Of a stretch of 44,493 nucleotides of DNA, positions 33,517 to 39,881 are shown one piece after another (the stretch's first letter is position 1; every line of letters begins with the position of its first letter). Source of the stretch: an uncultured Phocaeicola sp. GTDB lineage: Bacteria; Bacteroidota; Bacteroidia; Bacteroidales; Bacteroidaceae. The translations under genes and the position numbers were made by a program. The notes under the pieces were generated by a model. It worked only from the letters and a program-made list of their open reading frames with translations, had not been told where the DNA came from and searched no databases. The DNA lies in the NCBI GenBank assembly GCA_948579315.1, contig CAPAOL010000031.1, positions 1-44,493 on the forward strand, written 5' to 3'.

Positions 33517-33886
33517 TATTATAGGATGTTTTTTTAATCGTTCTACAAAGGTAGAGAATAAAATGGAAGATACGTTTGCTTTGCTTCTAAAACTTTTCTG
33601 TCTTTGCGGGAAGATGAGATATTATTGATTTTGTGTTATACGATTTGTATAATATGAATAGTTCAAGGTTTATGAACAGGTGATTCATGATTTAATAGAT
33701 TGAAATATGTAATATTTATTTCCTGATATGATTACTGTCTTATTTACGGATTTGAGCGAGAAAAACAGGAAACTAAGGTCGGAAAATAGAGGAAAACGCC
33801 GTTGCCCAACGGCGTTTTCATGGTTGCCCAACGGTGAATTTGCCGTTGGGCAACCATGAAAACGGTAAAAGTAGAGAGGAAAAGTT
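33517..33886. other. Gene-free 370-base interval with minus-strand map promoter and hairpins
   Basis: I see no convincing gene. 33546-33553 reads TACCTTTG on the minus strand, a good -7 box for map with a leader of about 23 bases. The middle (33554-33790) is A/T-rich and featureless. 33793-33863 holds nested hairpins described separately. Confidence 0.6.
33793..33863. repeat. Overlapping hairpins built from three copies of GTTGCCCAACGG
   Basis: Hairpin 1: AAAACGCCGTT (33793-33803) with AACGGCGTTTT (33808-33818), loop GCCC. Hairpin 2: a perfect 21-bp stem, 33814-33834 with 33843-33863, loop TGAATTTG. The two share 33814-33818 and a common 12-base core, so they compete. Read on the minus strand they lie after the 94-residue gene; hairpin 1 ends in TTTT and could terminate it. 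Confidence 0.85.
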
Positions 33887-34171
33887 CTATAAATCCTCTG
33901 TCTGACCATCCTCTTTTATATCAATCATTTTGAATTTCTCTTTCCAGCTATTGATTTGTTCTGTCATTTTCTCATCCGTCAGTCGGGTCAGTGATTGGAA
34001 ATCCAAAATGGCTTTTCCTGCCATTAATTCGCATAACTCTATTTTTAGGGGAGACTGGGTATCGTCCATTTCGCATTTATACCAAGCTTGTTTGTTTGTA
34101 TTTGTTTCTTTTCCTTTAAAAGAATATGCATATAGGAACCTTTTGCTGCATATAGAACGAGTGTATTCCAT
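33887..34171 (-). CDS. Small protein of unknown function (94 residues)
   Basis: Not recognised. No signal peptide or membrane segment. The N-terminus is basic and aromatic (RSICSKRFLYAYSFKGK); the C-terminal half is predicted helical and acidic (LTDEKMTEQINSWKEKFK). Three cysteines (residues ~8, 33 and 47) are not in a known motif. It follows the 232-residue unknown gene on the same strand after ~217 bases that contain a long inverted repeat. No -7 box was found upstream, so expression may depend on read-through. It could also be a truncated gene; coding status is moderate. Confidence 0.5.
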   Translation of the reverse strand: MEYTRSICSKRFLYAYSFKGKETNTNKQAWYKCEMDDTQSPLKIELCELMAGKAILDFQSLTRLTDEKMTEQINSWKEKFKMIDIKEDGQTEDL

Positions 34172-34181
34172 TGATTGAAAA

Positions 34182-34349
34182 GTGTTATTTCTAACGGCTC
34201 AGTCTGAATTCTTGGGGGATTTGATTCAGGGCAATCACATCCCCCAAGAATTACAACTGAGCCGTGTTCATTTCTATGGGTTACAGATAGGAAATGGGCT
34301 TAATGTATATAAGGAATTGTTGGATAAGGTATGGAGATTGGATCTTTGA
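34182..34349 (+). pseudogene. Possible 55-codon open frame, coding-like remnant
   Basis: A frame from GTG 34182 to TGA 34347-34349 reads through the long inverted repeat, and its second half translates to SRVHFYGLQIGNGLNVYKEL, then LDKVWRLDL. The composition looks protein-like, but there is no ATG, promoter or recognised family, and half of it is fixed by the palindrome. It may be the tail of a decayed gene or pure chance. Confidence 0.2.
34194..34265. repeat. 24-bp inverted repeat (ACGGCTCAGT ... ATTCTTGGGGGAT)
   Basis: ACGGCTCAGT (34194-34203) and ACTGAGCCGT (34256-34265) pair, then a 3x3 internal loop, then AATTCTTGGGGGAT (34207-34220) pairs with ATCCCCCAAGAATT (34239-34252); the loop is 18 bases. 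There is no T-run on either side. It could be a structured RNA, a miniature mobile element or a protein-binding site; I do not recognise it. Confidence 0.85.
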
Positions 34350-34388
34350 ATTATGAGGTTTCTCTGACACACTTTACGTCACATTCTC

Positions 34389-35087
34389 TTAGAACTTAGC
34401 ATTAAGATAGAAATCGAACGATTCTAATAAATACTTATCAGGGTCTTTCATATTCATGAACTCTTTTAGCATATTTTGTTCTTCAATTTGATTGAATGCT
34501 TCTGCAAATGTCTGATTCTTTCTTATTAAATCCTTTGTGATGTAAGTCTTAAAAATGAAAAGACGTTCCTCAAAGTCCAATACTTCTCCGAAAGCGTATC
34601 CATTGGTAGTGCTCATTGCACATCGATTACCCCACATTATTCCAGCGGTGATAAGGCCTATGTAGTTGTTTTTAAAATAATGTGTGATGAGATCCATTTT
34701 GCTGATAGGTTCATCTTTCAAGAATCTGGAATGATAGCGTGAAAAGAAATGAGGGGGGAAAATATAAATAGGGTCGTTCGGATTACCCGAAACCACTTGC
34801 TCGTAGACATAAGCTCCTTCTTCGCTTTGTACCAGTGATATAGCAAGGCAGGCGGCGTCATCTGCGCATTTCTTTGAGGTGGCATAATAAAAGATGTACC
34901 AGTCATTATGGGTCTTTTTACTGAAATAATGAATTGGATTGAAAATCATTGGTAAATGAGTGCTTTTGACGATTGCTCTACGTATTTTATTATCGTAGTT
35001 TCGTTTTAGATAGGGGAGTATATTCTCAATTATGTCTGTCTGTATTTCTTTTCTGAGCATTACAGGGCTCATTGTTCTTGTTATCAT
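34389..35087 (-). CDS. Protein of unknown function (232 residues), next to radical SAM gene
   Basis: Not recognised. No signal peptide or membrane segment; predicted soluble, mixed alpha/beta. Visible landmarks are TYR-rich NDWYIFYYATSKKC (~residue 61), YIFPPHFFSRYHSRFL (~residue 108) with His and Arg residues that could be catalytic, AGIMWGNRCAMSTTNGYAFGEV (~residue 148) and a helical C-terminus. It begins 19 bases after the radical SAM stop codon on the same strand, so it is probably co-transcribed and may act with it. The sequence is more A/T-rich than the housekeeping genes nearby, compatible with acquisition. I give no function. Confidence 0.65.
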   Translation of the reverse strand: MITRTMSPVMLRKEIQTDIIENILPYLKRNYDNKIRRAIVKSTHLPMIFNPIHYFSKKTHNDWYIFYYATSKKCADDAACLAISLVQSEEGAYVYEQVVSGNPNDPIYIFPPHFFSRYHSRFLKDEPISKMDLITHYFKNNYIGLITAGIMWGNRCAMSTTNGYAFGEVLDFEERLFIFKTYITKDLIRKNQTFAEAFNQIEEQNMLKEFMNMKDPDKYLLESFDFYLNAKF

Positions 35088-35106
35088 GTTGAATTATAAT
35101 TATGTA

Positions 35107-36747
35107 TTATGATAAATTTTTAGCTTTAAAAACAGGAGTTATCTTCTGAATCTCCGATTCAAAACCAAACCAATAGCCATGTCCATTCTCATCAAGGGGG
35201 AGGAAGCATAGTCGTAAATTATCTCTATACGAACCGTATGTAACGTCCCAATTTTCAGGAGGTGTTTGCCGTTTTGTCCTTACCTTTTCAGCAGGAGCTT
35301 TCTTTAGAGACATACCTGCTTCTATCCATGCGATGCTGACTTGCGTCAGGTAATCCGGATAATGATTTTTACAGAAATCATATAAGATAAGTCCTCTTTT
35401 TTCCAGACTTAAAGGAGTGTCGATGACATCGGTTTGCACCAAATGATTGAGGAATTCACGTAAGAAATGCGGATTCTCCAGAATTAGTGTCCGGGTAATC
35501 TTTTGCCAAGTAGAAGTATTGTAGAATCCGTCTAACATACGGGATAGGTAATGGGCCGTTTGCAGTTCGTCTACTGATATTTCACGGGTTTGTAATACTT
35601 CGTATGGTGGTAGCGGTGAGTATTGGATACCTAATTCTTCTGCTCTTCTTCGCATTTCTGTGCCGGGGAGCAGCTTTAGGGATTCCAGTTGGATTTCTCC
35701 TGCGCCATATTCCGCTAAGGTGCGGACATCTTCGAATATCTCTGATAAGTGATAGAGTGGGAGTCCCGCTATCAAGTCGGCGTGTGTCTCCATATTTTTC
35801 AGGGAGCAGAGGTATTTTAATCCTTCAAGAGCGTCGGATAACTTTCCGATACGTCGGCTTTGTTGTAGAACAGGTTCTTTTAAGCTTTGAATGCCGGCTT
35901 CCAAATGCAATAGACCTTTCGGTAGGGCGGATAACTCCTGCTTTAATTCTTCGGAAAGGAGAGCCGGATGGATTTCAAGATGGAAACAGATGTCCGGATA
36001 GTTACGGAATAAGTCGAGTAATTCTTTTGCCCGCTTATTGTTGTAATTAAAGGTACGGTCGAGGACACGTACATTCTTGATTCCATGCTGGTGAATGTCA
36101 TTCAGACGTCCACGGATAGCTTCCAAAGGAATGGTGCGGACAGGCTTTTCACCGCCACTGACGCAAAAAGCGCATGTGTTGAAACATCCCCGGGTTGTTT
36201 CAAGTTGGACAAAGGGCTTGCTCCAATTGAAAAAACGGCTCTTTTCAGGAGATATAAGTTGTGAGAAATTCATGACACGGGCGATGCCGTTGTCTTGATA
36301 TTGATTGTTTTCATCAAGATAACAGAGGCCTGTTATTGATTTCCACTCTTCTTTTGAGTGATTCCACACTTTTAGCCATAAAGGGAATACTTCTTCGCCT
36401 TCTCCGCGGAACACTCCGCTTACAAATTTGTTCTTATATAAGAAAGCAGCGTTATCTCCTAAAAACTCGGGGCCGCCGAGTATGATACAGCAATGAGGTA
36501 ATAATGCTTTTGCACGTGAAACGATGTGTAATAGTTGCTCGTGATTAAATAGCCAGTTGGTGGCTGCAATGATATCCGGTTGGTGACGGTAGATTTGATT
36601 GACAACGCTACCGGTATTTTCATTAATCGTGGCAGAGACTACGCACCATTCAATAGTGGTATCGTCTGCTATTTGAGCATGGAGTGCAGGGAGTGCCAGT
36701 GAGGAGTGTGCATAGGAGCTATTTAAATCGAGCCAAAGAAGTTTCAT
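35107..36747 (-). CDS. B12-binding-type radical SAM protein with DUF4080 tail
   Basis: 546 residues. The N-terminal ~130 residues have the alpha/beta pattern of a cobalamin-binding domain (PDIIAATNWLF, CCIILGGPEFL, GVFRGEGEEVFP). The radical SAM motif is Cys188-x3-Cys192-x2-Cys195 in TRGCFNTCAFCVSGG. LHLEAGIQSL and ETHADLIAGLP are typical later motifs of the same TIM barrel. The C-terminal ~170 residues fit DUF4080. This architecture suggests methyl transfer or another radical modification, but no substrate is known. Promoter at 36772-36779 on the minus strand. First gene of a small cluster with the 232-residue protein. Confidence 0.88.
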   Translation of the reverse strand: MKLLWLDLNSSYAHSSLALPALHAQIADDTTIEWCVVSATINENTGSVVNQIYRHQPDIIAATNWLFNHEQLLHIVSRAKALLPHCCIILGGPEFLGDNAAFLYKNKFVSGVFRGEGEEVFPLWLKVWNHSKEEWKSITGLCYLDENNQYQDNGIARVMNFSQLISPEKSRFFNWSKPFVQLETTRGCFNTCAFCVSGGEKPVRTIPLEAIRGRLNDIHQHGIKNVRVLDRTFNYNNKRAKELLDLFRNYPDICFHLEIHPALLSEELKQELSALPKGLLHLEAGIQSLKEPVLQQSRRIGKLSDALEGLKYLCSLKNMETHADLIAGLPLYHLSEIFEDVRTLAEYGAGEIQLESLKLLPGTEMRRRAEELGIQYSPLPPYEVLQTREISVDELQTAHYLSRMLDGFYNTSTWQKITRTLILENPHFLREFLNHLVQTDVIDTPLSLEKRGLILYDFCKNHYPDYLTQVSIAWIEAGMSLKKAPAEKVRTKRQTPPENWDVTYGSYRDNLRLCFLPLDENGHGYWFGFESEIQKITPVFKAKNLS

Positions 36748-36771
36748 GTAATTTTTTTAATATTATCGGGG

Positions 36772-36829
36772 CAAAGGTACAAAAAACTTATGGCTTGAAG
36801 TGTATAGTAAAATAAAAACGCTAAATTTG
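36772..36829. promoter_or_regulatory. Divergent -7 boxes: radical SAM gene (-) and lipoprotein gene (+)
   Basis: 36772-36779 reads TACCTTTG on the minus strand, 25 bases before the radical SAM start. 36822-36829 reads TAAATTTG on the plus strand, 30 bases before the lipoprotein ATG; a TTG at 36795-36797 is 24 bases upstream of it. Confidence 0.55.
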
Positions 36830-36858
36830 TATTTATAAACGCAATAAACTGGAAGATT

Positions 36859-37266
36859 ATGAAAATGGTTAAGAGATATGCAGGTATCTTAATGATGCTG
36901 ACTTTATTGGTTGGCTTTACTTCGTGTGAGGATGATGAAGACTTAGAAGAGCAGATGTTCGGCAGGATATGGGCAGGAGATGTCGGCATGAGTGCTGCCA
37001 ATGGAAGGTATATATATAGTGAGTTTACTTTTGACCCGGATGGCTTTGGTGAAGAATATCAATATTATCGTAACGGTGAACCATATGGCCATTTTCGTTT
37101 TCAGTGGTATTGGGAGGATCGTTACAGTAATAACCTTGTTTTGGATTATGGTAGAAATGGAATCTCCTACATGGATGATGTGAACATACGTCGTGGATTA
37201 ATGACTGGAATTTTTTATTTGACAGGAGATTCAGAGGGTTTCCCTTTTACATTGGAAATGCAATAG
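36859..37266 (+). CDS. Small lipoprotein of unknown function
   Basis: 135 residues. A clear lipoprotein signal peptide ends Val-Gly-Phe-Thr-Ser-Cys23 and is followed by the acidic run Glu-Asp-Asp-Glu-Asp, similar to the export signal that sends Bacteroidetes lipoproteins to the cell surface (inference). The mature part alternates strands and turns (YSEFTFDPDGFGEEYQYY, FRFQWYWEDRY) and looks like a small beta-barrel or lipocalin-like fold. No family was recognised. Own promoter and a terminator downstream, so monocistronic. Confidence 0.75.
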   Translation: MKMVKRYAGILMMLTLLVGFTSCEDDEDLEEQMFGRIWAGDVGMSAANGRYIYSEFTFDPDGFGEEYQYYRNGEPYGHFRFQWYWEDRYSNNLVLDYGRNGISYMDDVNIRRGLMTGIFYLTGDSEGFPFTLEMQ

Positions 37267-37290
37267 AAGATGAATATTTTAATATAAATA

Positions 37291-37327
37291 AAAAGCGGAA
37301 GTCTCTTTTTTAAAGAGTTCCGCTTTT
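37291..37327. terminator. Bidirectional terminator between lipoprotein gene and RluA-type gene
   Basis: AAAAGCGGAA (37291-37300) pairs with TTCCGCTTTT (37318-37327), with further pairing of CTCTTT and AAAGAG inside. It has A and T runs on the two sides, serving both convergent genes. Confidence 0.85.
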
Positions 37328-37332
37328 ATTTT

Positions 37333-38253
37333 TTATTTCTTCAGAAACAGCTTCTTGAAATCTGCCGGATAAGGTGTCTCAAACTCCATCAAATCTCCCG
37401 TTACCGGATGATAAAAACAAAGCTTGAAAGCGTGAAGTGCTAAGCGTCCGATAGGATTCGAATAGTTTTCTCCGCCATATCTTCCATCACCGACAATCGG
37501 ATGACCTAAATCCTGCATATGCACACGAATCTGGTTCTTGCGTCCTGTCTCCAAATCAAGTTCTACAAGAGAATACCCGTTTGCACGTTTGATGGTTCTA
37601 TAATGTGTGATTGATTTGGAACCACCGTCATCATATTCGCTGGAACTTACATAAAGTGTTTTATCAGTCAGCCAGGAAACGACCGTATCATAGTCTTTTT
37701 CCATACTACCTTCCACTACGGCTACATATCGGCGGTCGGTCACTATCTCATGCCAGTTGTCGCGTAGCGTCCGCTGTGTTTTTTCGTCTTTGGCAAACAT
37801 CATCAAGCCGGAAGTGTCCCTGTCCAGGCGATGAACAATATACACACGAAACTGACGTCCCGAACGCTGTACATATTCATTGAGTATTGTATAAGCAGTA
37901 CGCTCTTTCTGACGCTCCGTATTGACGGACAAGAGTCCTTGCATCTTTTCGACAACAATGATATAAGCGTCCTCATATACGATTTTCAGCAATCTGTTAT
38001 TAAACTCTTTCTTTCCCTTTTGCTTGCTGATTTGCACTTTCATTCCCGGTTGAAGAGGGAAGTTGAATTGTGTAGTGATCACATTGTCAACAAATACCAC
38101 CCGCTTGCTTAACAAAGATTTCAGCTTTGTGCGGCTTGCGTCCGGCATTTTGGCAGCGAGGAAATCCATGAGTTCCATCGGTTCCCTGACTGCATAGTTC
38201 GTATATTGGGCACGTGCTCTTTCAGCAGGTGTCTTTCTAGGTCTTTTTTCCAT
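37333..38253 (-). CDS. RluA-family pseudouridine synthase
   Basis: 306 residues. An S4 RNA-binding domain (about residues 30-85, KLKSLLSKRVVFVDN) precedes the catalytic domain with the signature HRLDRDTSGLMMFAK (catalytic Asp, ~residue 144), RRYVAVVEG, and the closing motifs LETGRKNQIRVH and LGHPIVGDGRYGG. It converts uridine to pseudouridine in rRNA or tRNA; the site cannot be told. Starts ten bases after rlmD on the same strand, so the two rRNA-modifying genes form an operon. Confidence 0.92.
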   Translation of the reverse strand: MEKRPRKTPAERARAQYTNYAVREPMELMDFLAAKMPDASRTKLKSLLSKRVVFVDNVITTQFNFPLQPGMKVQISKQKGKKEFNNRLLKIVYEDAYIIVVEKMQGLLSVNTERQKERTAYTILNEYVQRSGRQFRVYIVHRLDRDTSGLMMFAKDEKTQRTLRDNWHEIVTDRRYVAVVEGSMEKDYDTVVSWLTDKTLYVSSSEYDDGGSKSITHYRTIKRANGYSLVELDLETGRKNQIRVHMQDLGHPIVGDGRYGGENYSNPIGRLALHAFKLCFYHPVTGDLMEFETPYPADFKKLFLKK

Positions 38254-38263
38254 TTTTTATCTT

Positions 38264-39682
38264 TTATCGAAGTTCTAGTAATACTACATTCTCCACATGA
38301 TGAGTGTGAGGGAACATATCTACCGGCTGAACAGCCTTCACCTTGTATTTGCCATCCAGTAACTGCAAATCGCGTGCCTGAGTAGCAGGATTACAACTTA
38401 CATAAACAATCCGTTTCGGTTCTGCAAACAAAATGACGTCAACCACATCTTGATGCATACCTGCGCGAGGGGGGTCTGTAATGATAACGTCCGGGCGTCC
38501 ATGCTGATTGATGAAGTCCTGAGTCAACATATCCTTCATGTCGCCGGCATAGAACAAGGTATTCTTAATATTATTGATTTCCGCATTCACTTTTGCGTCT
38601 TCAATAGCTTCCGGTACGTATTCGATACCGATCACCTGACGGGCTTGGCGTGAAACGAAATTGGCAATTGTTCCTGTTCCTGTATAGAGGTCATATACCA
38701 GTTCGTTTCCTGTTAATCCGGCAAATTCACGGGCTATTTTATATAAATTATAAGCCTGTTCCGAGTTAGTCTGATAGAATGATTTGGGACCGACTTTGAA
38801 ACGTAGTCCTTCCATTTCTTCAAAAATATGATCTTTCCCTTTAAATACATGAACGTCCAAATCGTTGATGGTATCGTTGCACTTATTATTAATAATGTAT
38901 AGAAGAGAAGTGATTTCGGGGAAAGAGTCCGCTACGAATTGGAGTAACTGCTTGAACAGTTCCATTTCGTGATCCTCCGTAATCTTACAAATAACAATCA
39001 CCATCAGCTCTCCTGTGGAGGAAGTGCGTACAATCATATTCCGCAACATACCTTCCTGTGTGCGCAGATTGATGAAAGAGTAATCGTGTTCGTAAGCGTA
39101 GTCACGTATTGCGTTTCGGATGCGGTTGGATATATCGTCCTGCAACCAACATTTCTCGATAGCCAGCACCTTGTCGAACGCTCCCGGAATATGGAAACCG
39201 ACAGCATTCATCTGGTCATACTTCACATCCTGGCGAACTTCCTCGTTGGTCAGCCAACGTTTATTGGAAAATGTGAACTCCAGTTTGTTTCTGTAAAATT
39301 CCGTTTTAGCCGAACCGAGAATCGGAGAAATCTCGGGAAGTTCGATCTTTCCGATACGTCTCAGATTATCCTCCACTTGCTTCTGTTTGTATCTGATTTG
39401 CTCCGGATAGGGGAGCACCTGCCACTTGCAACCGCCGCATACGCCATAGTGTTGGCAGAAAGGAACAGCGCGATTGGGTGATAGTTCATGAAACTTCACC
39501 GCTTCCGCTTCGGCATATTTATTTTTCTTACGCTTGATCTGAAGGTCTACGACATCGCCCGGCACTACGTAGGGAACAAAAATTACCAGGTCGTTTACTT
39601 TTGCAATGGCTTTTCCTTCGGCAGCCACATCCATGATTGTTACCTTCTCCAATAAGGGAAGTTCTTTTTTCTTTCTTGCCAC
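38264..39682 (-). CDS. rlmD: 23S rRNA (uracil-5-)-methyltransferase, RumA/RlmD type
   Basis: 472 residues. An N-terminal TRAM domain (~residues 8-62) is followed by the 4Fe-4S cysteine pattern CQHYGVCGGCKWQ (~residues 76-88) with a fourth Cys expected downstream, then the SAM-binding motif DLYTGTGTIANF, DPPRAGM and the catalytic Cys in RIVYVSCNPATQARDL. It methylates C5 of a uridine in 23S rRNA; Bacteroides carries more than one homologue, so the exact target position is inferred. -7 box TATTTTTG at 39710-39717 (minus). Confidence 0.9.
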   Translation of the reverse strand: MARKKKELPLLEKVTIMDVAAEGKAIAKVNDLVIFVPYVVPGDVVDLQIKRKKNKYAEAEAVKFHELSPNRAVPFCQHYGVCGGCKWQVLPYPEQIRYKQKQVEDNLRRIGKIELPEISPILGSAKTEFYRNKLEFTFSNKRWLTNEEVRQDVKYDQMNAVGFHIPGAFDKVLAIEKCWLQDDISNRIRNAIRDYAYEHDYSFINLRTQEGMLRNMIVRTSSTGELMVIVICKITEDHEMELFKQLLQFVADSFPEITSLLYIINNKCNDTINDLDVHVFKGKDHIFEEMEGLRFKVGPKSFYQTNSEQAYNLYKIAREFAGLTGNELVYDLYTGTGTIANFVSRQARQVIGIEYVPEAIEDAKVNAEINNIKNTLFYAGDMKDMLTQDFINQHGRPDVIITDPPRAGMHQDVVDVILFAEPKRIVYVSCNPATQARDLQLLDGKYKVKAVQPVDMFPHTHHVENVVLLELR

Positions 39683-39709
39683 TTTTACACCAGTCTAATA
39701 ATTACTTTG

Positions 39710-39717
39710 CAAAAATA
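39710..39717 (-). promoter_or_regulatory. rlmD -7 box (TATTTTTG on the minus strand)
   Basis: Matches TAnnTTTG, 28 bases before the rlmD start codon; it would drive the rlmD-RluA pair. Confidence 0.5.
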
Positions 39718-39832
39718 GGTATTTTTTTTGGAAAACTTTCGTGTCTGTAGAAATAATCCAGATTGTAATGTCGAAATTGCATTTTGATAGAAAGTTTTTT
39801 CGCAAAAAGTTTTCTGATTTGCGAAATATCCT

Positions 39833-39840
39833 TAGATTTG
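39833..39840 (+). promoter_or_regulatory. ppdK -7 box (TAGATTTG) with repeated GATTTGCGA
   Basis: TAGATTTG matches the consensus, 41 bases before the ppdK start. GATTTGCGA occurs at 39816-39824 and 39835-39843, and TCGCAAA (39800-39806) can pair with TTTGCGA (39818-39824), so a regulator site or hairpin may overlap the promoter. Confidence 0.5.
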
Positions 39841-39881
39841 CGAGCAGAAGAAAGTCATAATGTAACTTTAAACACAATATT

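Noticed and set aside
33685..33909. A 74-codon minus-strand frame through the GTTGCCCAACGG hairpins
   Set aside because: It starts inside the 94-residue gene and passes through perfect hairpins; no sign of selection for coding.
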